The notes: a model not told the origin generated them from the sequence alone. A stretch of 64,000 nucleotides of DNA from Actinomyces minihominis (GCF_900187855.1 NZ_FYEG01000002.1:248001-312000), one strand, 5' to 3'; numbered from the stretch's first letter, positions 1-9,018 are shown. Numbers and translations are program-made.

Positions 1-520
1 CCAGAACAGTCGGGTGTGGGAGGCCTCCGAACCTGGACTGAGGGGGGCTGGCCACCACCATCGACTTCACTCCGGCGACCTGGGCGGTCACCACGTTCAT
101 GACCACTGAGGAGGGGTAGACAGCCAGACCTCCCGGGACGTAGAGGCCAACACGACCCAGTGGTACCCAGCGCTGGTAGACGATACCGCCGGGGATGACC
201 TCGGTGGCCGCGGGCTCAGGAAGCTGTGCCGTGTGAGCAATCCGAGCATTCTCAATCGCTACTTCAAGGGCCCTGCGAACCGCGGGGTCGAGGTTAAGCA
301 GAGCCTGGCCCAATGCTTCAGGTGGGACCCTCAGCGAATGTGGGCGCACTCCATCGAACCGTTCCGCCAGGTCGTAGAGCGCTGCTGCGCCCCGCTCTCG
401 AACCTCCTCTACCAGGGGGGTAACAATCGCTGTTGCCGCCGTAGTATCGATTTTGGGTCGAGGCAGCAGGCTCTGAAGGTCCGATGGGAATGCGGTTCCA
501 CGCAGGTCAATGATTCTCAC
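1..520 (-). CDS. hisD: Histidinol dehydrogenase, partial (cut by window edge)
   Basis: This is the N-terminal ~173 residues of histidinol dehydrogenase, which performs the last two NAD-dependent oxidations of histidine synthesis; the rest lies beyond the left edge. The frame starts with a GTG (codon 520-518) and reads VRIIDLRGTAFPSDLQ; an in-frame TAG lies just upstream, so this start is well fixed. Around residues 125-172 it carries the family block RVGLYVPGGLAVYPSSV followed by a VMNVVTAQVAGV-type segment, typical of HisD. No Shine-Dalgarno precedes the GTG, but TAGGAT lies 6 nt upstream, which suggests a leaderless message. It lies 57 nt downstream of dnaE on the same strand. Completeness and the C-terminal catalytic part cannot be judged. 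Confidence 0.9.
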   Translation of the reverse strand, partial: MRIIDLRGTAFPSDLQSLLPRPKIDTTAATAIVTPLVEEVRERGAAALYDLAERFDGVRPHSLRVPPEALGQALLNLDPAVRRALEVAIENARIAHTAQLPEPAATEVIPGGIVYQRWVPLGRVGLYVPGGLAVYPSSVVMNVVTAQVAGVKSMVVASPPQSRFGGLPHPTVL

Positions 521-532
521 GCTGCCATCCTA
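521..532 (-). promoter_or_regulatory. Candidate leaderless -10 element of hisD
   Basis: On the minus strand TAGGAT (532-527) is followed by 6 nt and then the GTG start. This is the distance at which transcription would begin at or next to the start codon. No convincing -35 hexamer is visible. Inference only. Confidence 0.4.
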
Positions 533-577
533 GGAAGAACGCACGTAGGGGCGCGGGGTCGACCAGAGGTTGGTAGT

Positions 578-3500
578 TCAGGAGATTGAATCAGCTCCGA
601 GTAGCCCCTTGACTGCGGCGTAGAAGGACGAACCGGGCTCGACCAGGAGTTTGTCGCCCAGATCGATGGTGGTTTGCTTCGAACGGTCACGGAGATTAAC
701 CCGGACCCGTGTCCCGCCTGGATACATCCGAACTGCTCGAGCTAACTCACGCAGGTTATCCGGCGAGCACTGGTCAGCAGACATCGTGATCTCCACTGGC
801 TGGTCACTGCGATCACGCAACTCAAGGACTCGAACTGCGCTTCCCGTCATTGAGACTGCTTCATCACGGATTCCCACACGCCCGGTTACTGCGACAATCT
901 GGTCCTGCTGAAGGATCTCCTCGATCCCCTCGTACTGGCGGGGGAAGAAGAGAACATCCATGGAACCACTGAAGTCTTCAATCGTGGCCTTGGCCCACGG
1001 AAGACCCTGCTTGTTGAGGCGAACTTCAAGCCCTGTTACCAACCCGGCGATCGTTACGCGCTGATTGTCGTACTTTCGAGAGTCTTCCTTGAGTTTGCCA
1101 ATTTCTACATCCTGGTAGCGAGGAAGGGACCTCTCCATGCCCCGCAGGGGATGGTCAGAAACATAGAGGCCCAGCATATCCCTCTCAAAAGCCAGCTTCT
1201 GCTTCCGGTCCCACTCTGGGATATCAGGGATCTCAACCGTGAAGGTCGAGGCTCCGGAGCTACCCCCCAGCATCTCTGCAAAGAGATCGTATTGACCGTG
1301 TGCCTCGTTCCGTTTGAGGTCAATAACAGCATCTACCGCGTCATCACTGCGTGCCAGCAGAGCTCGGCGAGGATGGCCGAAGCCGTCGAATGCACCGGCT
1401 TTGATTAGCGACTGGATGGTGCGCTTGTTACAGACCACAACAGGAACCTTGTCGAGGAAATCCTGGAAGGAGGTGAAGCGCCCCTTCTCTTCCCGTGCCG
1501 CAACAATGCCATCAACAACATTTTTACCAACGTTACGAATCGACGCCATACCGAAGCGGACACCCTCAGAGTCCGCTGTGAAGACATCATGGGAGAAGTT
1601 GACGTCTGGTCGCGCCACCTCAATTCCCATATGGCGACATTCCGCAAGGTAGAGGGCTCGGCGGTCGGTGTTGGCAGCTGCAGACGTGAGCAGGGCAGCC
1701 ATGTACTCTTCAGGGAAGTTTGCCTTGAGGTACGCAGTCCAGTAAGAAACGAGCCCGTAAGCCGCAGAGTGAGACTTGTTGAAGGCATAGTCGGAGAACG
1801 GAACAAGGATGCCCCACAGTGTGTTGACGGCATCCGCAGAGAAACCGTTGGCAAACATGCCTTCTTTGAACGGTTCAAACTCTTTGTCAAGAATCTCTTT
1901 CTTCTTCTTACCCATGGCCCGGCGCAGCATGTCTGCCTGTCCGAGGGAGTAACCTGCGACCCTCTGGGCAATCTGCATAACCTGCTCCTGGTAGACAATC
2001 AGACCGTAGGTAGTACCCAGGATGTCTTCCAGCGGCTTCTCAAGCTCAGGATGGATCGGGACCACAGCTTGGCGCCCGTTCTTGCGCAGTGCATAGTTCG
2101 TGTGCGAACCTGCCCCCATCGGTCCGGGTCGGTACAGGGCACCCACGGCGGAGATATCCTCAAAGTTATCCGGCTGCATGACGGCAAGCAGCTCTCTCAT
2201 GCCCCCACCCTCAAGCTGGAAGATGCCCAGTGTCTCCCCTCGCCCAAGAAGCTCATAGGTTTTCTTATCATCAAGTGGCAGCGCATCAAGATCGGGGACC
2301 TCTTTGCCATTGAGACGAATGTTCTCCAGTGCATCTGAGATCACCGTTAGATTGCGCAACCCGAGGAAATCCATCTTGAGCAGCCCCAGATCCTCACAGG
2401 AGGGATAGTCAAACTGGGTAATGATGGCGCCATCCTGAGGACGCTTCATCACGGGGATGATGTCCGCTAGTGGTTCGCTGGACATGATCACAGCGCAGGC
2501 GTGGACACCCCACTGTCTGGTAATACCCTCAAGGCGCTGGGCCAGGTCAAACACCTCATGGATATCCGGGCGTTCCTCATACAGCTTCCGGAACTCATTA
2601 GCTTCGCTGTATCTCTTGTGGTTCTCATCAAAGATGCCGCTGAGCGGCATCGACTTCCCCATCACATCGCCCGGGAGTGCCTTCGTCAGCTCTTCCCCGA
2701 CCCTGTACTCTCGCCCCAGGACTCTGGCGGAGTCTTTGAGTGCCTGCTTCGACTTGAGCTTGCCATATGTGACCACTTGAGCAACCCTGTCATCCCCGTA
2801 CTTGTCGCGGACGTAGGCAATAACCTCATCTCTGCGACGCTCATCGAAGTCAACGTCGAAGTCGGGCATAGAGACGCGCTCAGGGTTCAAGAATCGCTCA
2901 AACAACAGTCCGTGTTCGATGGGGTCCAGATCAGTAATCCCCATGGCGTAGGCAACCATGGAACCCGCACCGGAGCCGCGACCCGGCCCGACCCGAATCC
3001 CCCGCTCTTTGGCCCAGGAGATAAAGTCTGCGACGACGAGGAAGTACCCCGGGAACCCCATCTGCAGGATGACCCCCTCTTCGAACTCTGCCCGGTCAAG
3101 GACATGGTTCGGGATCTTCTCTCCGAAGCGCCTGTGCAGACCTCGACGAACCTCCTTCACGAACCATGACCGCTCATCCTCTCCCTCTGGAGTTTGGAAT
3201 CGCGGCATGAAGTTCGCCCCATCGTCTGTGGTGCGGAAGCTGACATCGCTCTTCTCGGCGATGGCGAGGGTTGAGTCCAGGGCATGTGGCATCTCTTTCC
3301 AGGTCCTGCGCATTTCCTCTGAAGAACGGAGGTAGAACGTGTCCCCCTCGAAGGCAAACCTCGGCCCCCCTTCGTGATAGGGCTTGTCAAGCAGGGTCGT
3401 CGTCGACTGCAGGGCAAGCATCGCCTCTTGGGTTCGTGCGTCCTCTTTAGAGACGTAGTGGGAGTCATTGGTGACAACCAGGGGCGCATTGAGAAGCTTG

Positions 3501-4138
3501 GCGAGCCGGGGAAGCTGATCCCGGGTCTTTCGCTCAATCTCAATCCCGTGGTCCATCATTTCGATGTAGAAGTTCTCAGCGCCGAAGATGTCCCTCAGTT
3601 CGGAGGCTTCCTCAACAGCCTGGTCCCACTGACCCAGCCGCATCCTTGTTTGAACAGCTGACGAAGGGCACCCCGAAAGTACCGTAATCCCCTCGTGGTA
3701 CCTCGACATCAGATCCTTGTCGATACGCGGGTACTTTCCCACCTGCCCCTCAAGGGAAGCCATGGATCCCATGCGAAACAGGTTGTGCACCCCCTCGGTA
3801 CTGTGAGCGAGGAGGGTCAGGTGGGTGTAGGTTCCACGGGCGGAGACATCATCATCTTTCTGCCACGGTTCGCCCCACAGCACCTTTGACGTATCAAATC
3901 GGGATGTTCCAGGGGTCACGTAGGCCTCCAGTCCGATGATGGGCTTGATCCCTGCATCAGTGCATTCCCTATAGAACTCATACGCCCCGAACAGGTAACC
4001 GTGATCCGTAATTCCGAGGGCGGTTTGACCCAACCGGACAGCTTCAGCAACCATCGGCTTAATTTTCGCCGCTCCATCCAGCATGGAGTACTCGGTGTGG
4101 TTATGGAGATGAACGAAGCCGTCACGCGTTGTAGTCAT
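578..4138 (-). CDS. dnaE: DNA polymerase III alpha subunit
   Basis: Replicative polymerase subunit, 1186 residues, the usual length for DnaE1. Visible in order: the N-terminal PHP domain with HLHNHTEYSML at residues 10-20; the C-family polymerase palm with GPGRGSGAGS (~384-393) and the catalytic aspartates in PDFDVDFDE (~425-433); the thumb and helix-hairpin-helix part; and a C-terminal OB fold (QRVTIAGLVTG followed by a WAKATIEDFSG segment). The open frame continues 25 codons upstream, but the ATG at 4138 gives the standard start MTTTRDGFVHLHNHTEY and has TATGCT 7 nt before it, consistent with a leaderless transcript. It follows rluD on the same strand after a hairpin. No missing key residue is seen. 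Confidence 0.96.
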   Translation of the reverse strand: MTTTRDGFVHLHNHTEYSMLDGAAKIKPMVAEAVRLGQTALGITDHGYLFGAYEFYRECTDAGIKPIIGLEAYVTPGTSRFDTSKVLWGEPWQKDDDVSARGTYTHLTLLAHSTEGVHNLFRMGSMASLEGQVGKYPRIDKDLMSRYHEGITVLSGCPSSAVQTRMRLGQWDQAVEEASELRDIFGAENFYIEMMDHGIEIERKTRDQLPRLAKLLNAPLVVTNDSHYVSKEDARTQEAMLALQSTTTLLDKPYHEGGPRFAFEGDTFYLRSSEEMRRTWKEMPHALDSTLAIAEKSDVSFRTTDDGANFMPRFQTPEGEDERSWFVKEVRRGLHRRFGEKIPNHVLDRAEFEEGVILQMGFPGYFLVVADFISWAKERGIRVGPGRGSGAGSMVAYAMGITDLDPIEHGLLFERFLNPERVSMPDFDVDFDERRRDEVIAYVRDKYGDDRVAQVVTYGKLKSKQALKDSARVLGREYRVGEELTKALPGDVMGKSMPLSGIFDENHKRYSEANEFRKLYEERPDIHEVFDLAQRLEGITRQWGVHACAVIMSSEPLADIIPVMKRPQDGAIITQFDYPSCEDLGLLKMDFLGLRNLTVISDALENIRLNGKEVPDLDALPLDDKKTYELLGRGETLGIFQLEGGGMRELLAVMQPDNFEDISAVGALYRPGPMGAGSHTNYALRKNGRQAVVPIHPELEKPLEDILGTTYGLIVYQEQVMQIAQRVAGYSLGQADMLRRAMGKKKKEILDKEFEPFKEGMFANGFSADAVNTLWGILVPFSDYAFNKSHSAAYGLVSYWTAYLKANFPEEYMAALLTSAAANTDRRALYLAECRHMGIEVARPDVNFSHDVFTADSEGVRFGMASIRNVGKNVVDGIVAAREEKGRFTSFQDFLDKVPVVVCNKRTIQSLIKAGAFDGFGHPRRALLARSDDAVDAVIDLKRNEAHGQYDLFAEMLGGSSGASTFTVEIPDIPEWDRKQKLAFERDMLGLYVSDHPLRGMERSLPRYQDVEIGKLKEDSRKYDNQRVTIAGLVTGLEVRLNKQGLPWAKATIEDFSGSMDVLFFPRQYEGIEEILQQDQIVAVTGRVGIRDEAVSMTGSAVRVLELRDRSDQPVEITMSADQCSPDNLRELARAVRMYPGGTRVRVNLRDRSKQTTIDLGDKLLVEPGSSFYAAVKGLLGADSIS

Positions 4139-4151
4139 GCCAGGAAGCATA
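4139..4151 (-). promoter_or_regulatory. Candidate -10 element of dnaE (leaderless)
   Basis: TATGCT (4151-4146) matches TANNNT and ends 7 nt before the ATG at 4138; no Shine-Dalgarno is present. It supports choosing the inner ATG over upstream starts. No clear -35 is seen. Confidence 0.4.
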
Positions 4152-4251
4152 GCGACGGCCGCCGACATCAGAGGTCCCGAAGTCGACTCCAGTGGGAAAC
4201 TCGATGGTCCCACAGCGTGTCGTCGGCGTGTCCTTCGAGGCTAGCCCCCCG

Positions 4252-4275
4252 GCGGAACGCACTCCCACGCTCCGC
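4252..4275 (-). terminator. Hairpin after rluD
   Basis: GCGGAACG (4252-4259) pairs with CGCTCCGC (4268-4275) to give an 8-bp stem with one G-T wobble and an 8-nt loop, about 20 nt past the rluD stop and before the dnaE promoter. There is no strong T run, so it may be a weak or factor-dependent terminator. Confidence 0.4.
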
Positions 4276-4293
4276 TAGGGAAACCCGTCGCGA

Positions 4294-5205
4294 TCAGCCG
4301 CGAAGCTTTTCCAGTGCGTCTCGAAGATCTTCGGCATAGGGAGCGGTAACGGTAACTCGCTCTTCAGTGCGGGGATGCTTAAACTCGACCTCTACCGCGT
4401 GGAGCCACTGACGGACCAACCCGAGGTTGTCGGCCCTCACGGGATCGGCACCATAGAAGACATCCCCGACACAGGGGTGTCCGATTGCAGCCATGTGCAC
4501 CCGAATCTGGTGGGTCCTCCCCGTCTCAAGGTTGACTTCAAGGAGTGCGGCGCCCGCCATCAGCTCTTCGACGTCGTAGTGGGTGATCGACCTCTTCCCA
4601 TCCTCAGTTACCGCCATCCGCCAGGTCCTGGAGGGGTGGCGGCCGATAGGTGCATCAATCGTTCCTCGACTTGGATCGGGATGTCCCTCGACTACCGCGT
4701 GGTAGATCTTTCGTACCTCTCGATTACGAAACGCATTCTTGAGCCTCCCGTAAGCCAACTCGGACTTGGCAACCATCATCGCTCCGGAGGTTCCCACGTC
4801 CAGTCGCTGAACGATTCCCTGCCGTTCGGTGGGACCCGAGGTCGAAATCCGCACTCCGGCAGCCTCCAGGCTGGAAATTACGGTCGGACCGTCCCAACCT
4901 GGCCCGGTGTGTGCGGCAACGCCGACAGGCTTGTTGATGACAATGAGATCCTCGTCCTCGAACAGCACCTCAAGATCTGTTGTCGGCTCAGGCTTCGCTT
5001 CGGGTTCGGGAACTTCAACCTCAAGGATTGACCCCGGCACCAGTCTCGTTGACTTGGGGGGAACGGTCCCGTCTAGAAGAACATTCCCGTTTGCCACCAA
5101 CGCGGCACACTGGCTTCTTGAGAGGCCAAGTAGACGCGACAGCGCCGCATCGATCCGCTCTCCTGCTAGACCCTCAGGGACCGGCAGCATCCGCAAGTTA
5201 CTCAT
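4294..5205 (-). CDS. rluD: RluD-family 23S rRNA pseudouridine synthase
   Basis: RluA/RluD-family pseudouridine synthase of 303 residues, expected to modify uridines in helix 69 of 23S rRNA. It has an N-terminal S4 RNA-binding domain (GERIDAALSRLLGLSRSQ, ~15-32) and the catalytic core with the active-site aspartate in QRLDVGTSG (about residue 136), followed by the conserved ETGRTHQIRVHMA block and a GHPCVGDVFYG segment. Longer in-frame starts exist, but ATG 5205 lies inside the end of lspA (8-nt overlap) with GGAAAG just upstream, indicating translational coupling. The lspA-rluD pairing is common in actinobacteria. The exact target base cannot be read from sequence; RluC/RluA-like specificity is possible. 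Confidence 0.9.
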   Translation of the reverse strand: MSNLRMLPVPEGLAGERIDAALSRLLGLSRSQCAALVANGNVLLDGTVPPKSTRLVPGSILEVEVPEPEAKPEPTTDLEVLFEDEDLIVINKPVGVAAHTGPGWDGPTVISSLEAAGVRISTSGPTERQGIVQRLDVGTSGAMMVAKSELAYGRLKNAFRNREVRKIYHAVVEGHPDPSRGTIDAPIGRHPSRTWRMAVTEDGKRSITHYDVEELMAGAALLEVNLETGRTHQIRVHMAAIGHPCVGDVFYGADPVRADNLGLVRQWLHAVEVEFKHPRTEERVTVTAPYAEDLRDALEKLRG

Positions 5206-5767
5206 GCTTTCCAGACCCAGGGACTGATCCCTCAGCAGCCACATCTTCATCGTCCTCTTCGAACAGCTTCCAGAAGATAAGAACGATGGCGCCGACAACG
5301 ATCCAGATGTCAGCGACATTGCCGATGAACCAGTCGTTGTAATTTAAGAAATCAACCACGTGTCCCCGCCCAAACCCCGGAGGACGTGTGAGTCGGTCCC
5401 AAAGGTTACCTGCTGCGCCACCCGCAATGAACCCGAGCAGGACGGCCATCCACGGGTTGGTAACCCTGGTTGAGTACCAGATGATAACGCCGAGAATCAC
5501 GGCGGAAAGAACCGTAAAGATCCAGGTTGAACCCGAACCAAGCGAGAAGGCAGCCCCCGGGTTAAAGATCAGTTGGAGCTTGATAAAGCTACCGATAAAC
5601 GGCTCAGCCACCCCTTCTTCAAGGTTCCTTAGCGCCCAGGCCTTTGTCAGGAGATCGGCTGCACCAGCGAAGATCGCGACGAGGCCAACCAGCCAGAAGA
5701 GGGATCTGCGGGGACGACTGTGTGGGGAGCTACCTTTAAGAGCGGCTCCTGCTGACTGTTCTTGCAT
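5198..5767 (-). CDS. lspA: Lipoprotein signal peptidase (signal peptidase II)
   Basis: Membrane aspartyl protease that removes signal peptides from diacylglyceryl-modified prolipoproteins. The 189-residue protein has four hydrophobic segments (~24-43, ~63-78, ~83-100, ~107-121 and on) and both family motifs: GNLWDRL with catalytic D124 and GNVADIW with catalytic D153. The N-terminal ~20 residues are a basic, polar cytosolic extension often seen in actinobacteria; the acidic C-terminal tail (EEDDEDVAAEG) is variable. It overlaps rluD by 8 nt. The start ATG 5767 has no good ribosome binding site but TAGGAT lies 8 nt upstream. The lipoprotein encoded at 51273-52610 is a likely substrate in this window. 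Confidence 0.95.
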   Translation of the reverse strand: MQEQSAGAALKGSSPHSRPRRSLFWLVGLVAIFAGAADLLTKAWALRNLEEGVAEPFIGSFIKLQLIFNPGAAFSLGSGSTWIFTVLSAVILGVIIWYSTRVTNPWMAVLLGFIAGGAAGNLWDRLTRPPGFGRGHVVDFLNYNDWFIGNVADIWIVVGAIVLIFWKLFEEDDEDVAAEGSVPGSGKHE

Positions 5768-5781
5768 AGGGCTCTATCCTA
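5768..5781 (-). promoter_or_regulatory. Candidate -10 element of lspA
   Basis: TAGGAT (5781-5776) ends 8 nt before the lspA ATG, so a transcript would begin at or within a few bases of the start codon. It would give the lspA-rluD pair its own promoter downstream of the divIVA hairpin. Confidence 0.35.
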
Positions 5782-5859
5782 GCCCGCGCATTGGCAGCCC
5801 TCGCGAAGCCCCCGGCCAAACTCACAACTCAACACCGGTTTGAGCGGTGCAGATGTGTC

Positions 5860-5892
5860 AAACCCGCCCGCGTATTCGACACGGGCGGGTTT
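5860..5892 (-). terminator. Hairpin terminator after divIVA
   Basis: AAACCCGCCCG (5860-5870) and CGGGCGGGTTT (5882-5892) form a perfect 11-bp stem with an 11-nt loop, 22 nt past the divIVA stop. Read on the minus strand the stem ends in TTT. It separates divIVA from lspA. Confidence 0.7.
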
Positions 5893-5914
5893 GCGACGAC
5901 TAAGAGTCTGCGCC

Positions 5915-6523
5915 CTATGCGGGCTTTGCTTCTGACTGGAGGTCAGAGAGCAGCTTCTGCAGGTGCTCGGAGATGGAAGCGCGGTAGTCGGCCTCAAATC
6001 CACGGAGGCTGTTGATCGAATCCTCGAGCTCAGCCTTCTCGGTGGTCAAGCGGGTCAGAACCTCATCACGCTGACTATTGGCCTCAGACACGATACCCTG
6101 CGCCTTTTCGTGGGCCTCTGCGACAATACGTTCACCCTCTTCACGGCCATCATTGACGTACTCGTCATGGAGGCGCTGTGCAAGGGCCAGCATTGACGCT
6201 GCGGCCTGCTGGTCGGTCGCCTCAGCAGCCGGAGCAGGCTGCTCGACGACTGGTTCTGGTTCAGGTTCGACTGTTACAGCTTCAACAATCACTGTCTCAG
6301 CCTCGGGGGCAACATAGGCGCCCTCGCCTGACTGTGCTCCCTGGGCACGCTGCTCCGCAGCAGCGAGCTTTTCCTTGAGCTCTGCGTTCTCAACTGTCAG
6401 TGCGTAGATGGTTGCGACGACCTCATCGAGGAACTCATCGACCTCGACCTGGTCATATCCTTCGCGGAACTTGACGGACTGAAAAGTCTTATTCAGAACG
6501 TCGTCGGCGGATAGGAGCGCCAT
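5915..6523 (-). CDS. divIVA: DivIVA/Wag31 polar growth and septum-site protein
   Basis: Coiled-coil protein of 202 residues that marks poles and septa and organises wall synthesis in actinobacteria (Wag31). The N-terminal membrane-binding domain is intact: MALLSADDVLNKTFQSVKF, then REGYDQVEVDEFLDEV at ~20-35. A first coiled coil (~40-65) is followed by a Pro/Glu/Val-rich linker (~72-105) and a long second coiled coil (~110-190). The start is ATG 6523, set by AGAGGTG 8 nt upstream; an ATG 24 nt further out lacks this. It is the last gene of the sepF-yggT-divIVA tail of the dcw region and is followed by a hairpin. Confidence 0.95.
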   Translation of the reverse strand: MALLSADDVLNKTFQSVKFREGYDQVEVDEFLDEVVATIYALTVENAELKEKLAAAEQRAQGAQSGEGAYVAPEAETVIVEAVTVEPEPEPVVEQPAPAAEATDQQAAASMLALAQRLHDEYVNDGREEGERIVAEAHEKAQGIVSEANSQRDEVLTRLTTEKAELEDSINSLRGFEADYRASISEHLQKLLSDLQSEAKPA

Positions 6524-6707
6524 TTTGTTCACCTCTGTCATCGTCAATGCGTAAACACCGACTCCACCGGATGGTGGCGCCGACGGCCAGCAGCTTTTGG
6601 CTCACCTTAGTCAACCAGACTGCTTACGGGTAAATCATAGCGACACCTCATGCAACTTGCGCAACAATCACAACATTTACAACAACGCTGAGCAAGCCGA
6701 GGTCCTG
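6524..6707 (-). promoter_or_regulatory. divIVA upstream region with candidate -10
   Basis: This 184-nt gap holds a good -10 (TATGAT, 6639-6634) about 110 nt before divIVA, with TTG-rich sequence upstream of it (repeated TTGTTG/TTGCGC/TTGCAT) where a -35 would fall. I see no small gene. It suggests divIVA is transcribed separately from yggT. Confidence 0.45.
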
Positions 6708-7028
6708 CTACAGGTTCACATACCCCATGTATGCCAACCAGTTTCCAACTCGTTCAAGGATAACAACAGCAACGAAAACAACGATAAAACCCACGTCGAT
6801 CGCCACTGTGCCCAGCCGAATCGGCTGAATGTACTGCCGCACCCAGCGAATGGGTGGATCAGTGAGCCGATACACCCAGTCGATCACCACCAGGAGTCCA
6901 CCTGGAGGTACCCAACGGGGTGCCAGAACCCGGGTCCAGTCAAGAATAACGCGGGCTAGCAGAATGAAAGTGTAGATTGATGCGGCCCATGCAATAGCTT
7001 TGCCGAGCACTACAAGGAAGAGGCCCAC
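6708..7028 (-). CDS. YggT-family membrane protein
   Basis: 106-residue YggT-family integral membrane protein with two hydrophobic segments (~3-28 and ~75-98) flanking the conserved amphipathic part WTRVLAPRWVPPGG followed by an RLTDPPIRWVRQYI-type stretch (~52-66). The family lies almost always between sepF and divIVA in actinobacteria and Firmicutes and is thought to help envelope or division processes, but its biochemical role is unknown. The start is GTG 7028 with AGGGGA 8 nt upstream. It follows sepF by 12 nt, probably co-transcribed. Confidence 0.9.
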   Translation of the reverse strand: MGLFLVVLGKAIAWAASIYTFILLARVILDWTRVLAPRWVPPGGLLVVIDWVYRLTDPPIRWVRQYIQPIRLGTVAIDVGFIVVFVAVVILERVGNWLAYMGYVNL

Positions 7029-7040
7029 AGGCTCTATCCC

Positions 7041-7490
7041 CTAACTGAAGAGGTTATGGGCACGACCGTCGTTGCGAGAGGAAACTTCAACATCCCGAGG
7101 AGACAGAAGGAAGACCCGTGCCGTCACACGTTCAATCTCACCGTGGAGGCCGAAAACAAGACCCGCGGCAAAATCGATGATTCGCCGAGCCTCTGTGTCC
7201 GGCAACTCCTCAAGGTTGACAATCACAGGGGTGCCGTCGCGGAAGGACTCTCCGATGAGGCGAGCATCCGCGTATGAGGCGGGATGGACAGTGACGATGC
7301 GTCGCAAAGTCTGAACAGATTCCTCAACCACGTTGAAGGTTGGTTCAGACACGGTTGCATAAGACTGGAAGTCAACCTCCCGAACCTCTGCATCAGCCTG
7401 AAGCTCGAAGTCATCCTCAAATGACTGGTTGTCCTCGTCTGGGACGCGCCAACCCATGACCTCAAGAGCGCGGTTGAAACGTTGGGCCAT
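7041..7490 (-). CDS. sepF: Cell division protein SepF
   Basis: SepF anchors FtsZ filaments to the membrane in bacteria lacking FtsA; none is present here. The 149-residue protein has the N-terminal amphipathic membrane helix MAQRFNRALEVMGW, an acidic linker (~17-60), and the C-terminal SepF fold (~65-140) with the VVEESVQTLRRIVTVHP, FRDGTPVIVNLEEL and RRIIDFAAGLVFGL stretches. ATG 7490 is chosen because GGGGAGG lies 7 nt upstream and it produces the conserved N-terminal helix; the open frame extends a further 23 codons without a better signal. It lies 145 nt downstream of ftsZ, past a strong hairpin, with the frequently intervening yfiH and yggS genes absent. Confidence 0.93.
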   Translation of the reverse strand: MAQRFNRALEVMGWRVPDEDNQSFEDDFELQADAEVREVDFQSYATVSEPTFNVVEESVQTLRRIVTVHPASYADARLIGESFRDGTPVIVNLEELPDTEARRIIDFAAGLVFGLHGEIERVTARVFLLSPRDVEVSSRNDGRAHNLFS

Positions 7491-7583
7491 TGTCTTGCCT
7501 CCCCGAAAGTACATCCAACTGACCTGAGCCACGGCATCAAAGTCGCCCTGAGCGGTCACAACACTTAGTACGGTAATGCACCT

Positions 7584-7631
7584 CGGGTGTCAGAGCGGGA
7601 TATGACACGGCATGTCCCGCCCTGACACCCG
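7584..7631 (-). terminator. Strong hairpin immediately after ftsZ
   Basis: CGGGTGTCAGAGCGGGA (7584-7600) pairs with TCCCGCCCTGACACCCG (7615-7631), a 17-bp stem with one A-C mismatch and a 14-nt loop. It starts 5 nt after the ftsZ stop. No T run follows, so it could stabilise the ftsZ 3' end as well as reduce read-through into sepF. Confidence 0.6.
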
Positions 7632-7635
7632 GGTT

Positions 7636-8934
7636 CTAACGAAGGAAATCGGGAATATCGAGTTCCTCGTCGGCGACTTCCTCTACGTAGACACGGGGAG
7701 CTTCAAACCCCTCGGCGACGGTATCTCGGGGACGCTTGATGTCAGCTCGCAGTGCCGCCATAGCACCCGTGCGAGTTGGTACTTCGGGCGCAGCACGATG
7801 CGAGCGAACCTGGGGGGCCGAGGCCGTACGAACTCTTGGTTCAACATCTTCGGGATCAAAATCAATGACACGACGCTGGGCGGGCGGGGTTGCGAGGGGC
7901 GCTGAGTCGCGAGCATTGGAGCGCGGCGCAACGGGAAGTGACTCCCGTGCCACCCTGGCGGCCTCTTCGCGTGCCGCAGCCTTCTGTGCCTTCTGGTCGA
8001 ATCCAGCCGCGATAACGGTGACACGCACCTCGTCGCCCAGGGACTCGTCCACAACGTTGCCGAAAATGATGTTCGCTTCTTCGTGAGCAGCTTCCTGGAC
8101 CAGAGTGGCCGCCTGCATGATTTCGTGGAGGCCGAGGTCCGGGCCGCCCTGAACAAAGAAGAGAATACCGTGGGCGCCATCGATGGAAGCTTCGAGAAGA
8201 GGCGAAGAGATTGCCGTCTCGACTGCTCGGAGAGCTCGGTCTTCGCCGGTCGCGGCGCCGATTCCCATGAGGGCTGAACCCGCGTCCTTCATGACACTCT
8301 TGACGTCGTTGAAGTCAACGTTCATCAACCCGGGTGTGGTGATGAGTTCAGTAATGCCCTGCACGCCCGAGAGAAGAACCTTGTCCGCCTCTTTGAATGC
8401 ATCAATGATCGAGATATCACGATCAGAGATGTCAAGCAGTCGGTCGTTCGGGATGACGATCAGAGTGTCGACCTCGGCACGGAGTGCCTCTACACCAGAC
8501 TCTGCCTGCTGCGAGCGGCGGCGACCCTCCCACGAGAACGGTCGGGTAACAACACCCACTGTCAGTGCTCCGGCATCACGGGCTGCCTTGGCGACGACCG
8601 GCGCGCCACCGGTGCCGGTTCCACCGCCCTCACCGGCGGTCACAAACACCATGTCTGCGCCGGCCACGGCCTCGGCAATGTCGTCAGCGTGGTCCTCAGC
8701 AGCTTTACGTCCCACTGCGGGATCAGCCCCGGCACCTAGGCCGTGCGTCAGTTCACGTCCAATGTCGAGCTTGGTTTCAGCATCGGACATCAGAAGGGCC
8801 TGTGCATCAGTGTTGATGGCAATGAACTCAACGCCTTTGAGGCCGGCATCGATCATGTTGTTCACTGCATTAACACCGCCGCCGCCGATTCCGACAACCT
8901 TGATGACTGCGAGATGGTTCTGCGGTACCGCCAC
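7636..8934 (-). CDS. ftsZ: Cell division GTPase FtsZ
   Basis: Tubulin-like GTPase that forms the Z ring; 432 residues. The GTP-binding domain has [13 protein letters not shown] near the N terminus and the tubulin signature GGGTGTG at ~103-109; the synergy T7 loop [11 protein letters not shown] is intact. A variable linker (~320-415) leads to the C-terminal peptide LDIPDFLR, the SepF/FtsW-binding tail. The start is GTG 8934, giving [13 protein letters not shown] as in other actinobacteria, with AGGGGG 5 nt upstream; the open frame runs 11 codons further from a TTG. The 161-nt gap to ftsQ contains a well-formed promoter, so ftsZ can be expressed independently of the upstream operon. Confidence 0.97.
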   Translation of the reverse strand: MAVPQNHLAVIKVVGIGGGGVNAVNNMIDAGLKGVEFIAINTDAQALLMSDAETKLDIGRELTHGLGAGADPAVGRKAAEDHADDIAEAVAGADMVFVTAGEGGGTGTGGAPVVAKAARDAGALTVGVVTRPFSWEGRRRSQQAESGVEALRAEVDTLIVIPNDRLLDISDRDISIIDAFKEADKVLLSGVQGITELITTPGLMNVDFNDVKSVMKDAGSALMGIGAATGEDRALRAVETAISSPLLEASIDGAHGILFFVQGGPDLGLHEIMQAATLVQEAAHEEANIIFGNVVDESLGDEVRVTVIAAGFDQKAQKAAAREEAARVARESLPVAPRSNARDSAPLATPPAQRRVIDFDPEDVEPRVRTASAPQVRSHRAAPEVPTRTGAMAALRADIKRPRDTVAEGFEAPRVYVEEVADEELDIPDFLR

Positions 8935-9018
8935 TGGTCCCCCTGGAGGTCTACAACTTCGCACCAAACCCTAAGGTTCAAGTTGAAGGTTGGATATGGT
9001 CATTGCTCTAGCGGAAGT

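Noticed and set aside
233-589. Plus-strand frame of 118 codons at the left edge
   Set aside because: It is antisense to the hisD fragment, which shows clear family motifs.
1589-2338. Plus-strand open frame of 249 codons inside dnaE, and similar antisense frames inside HelD and ftsK
   Set aside because: Shadows of high-GC coding; the sense genes are well-conserved proteins.
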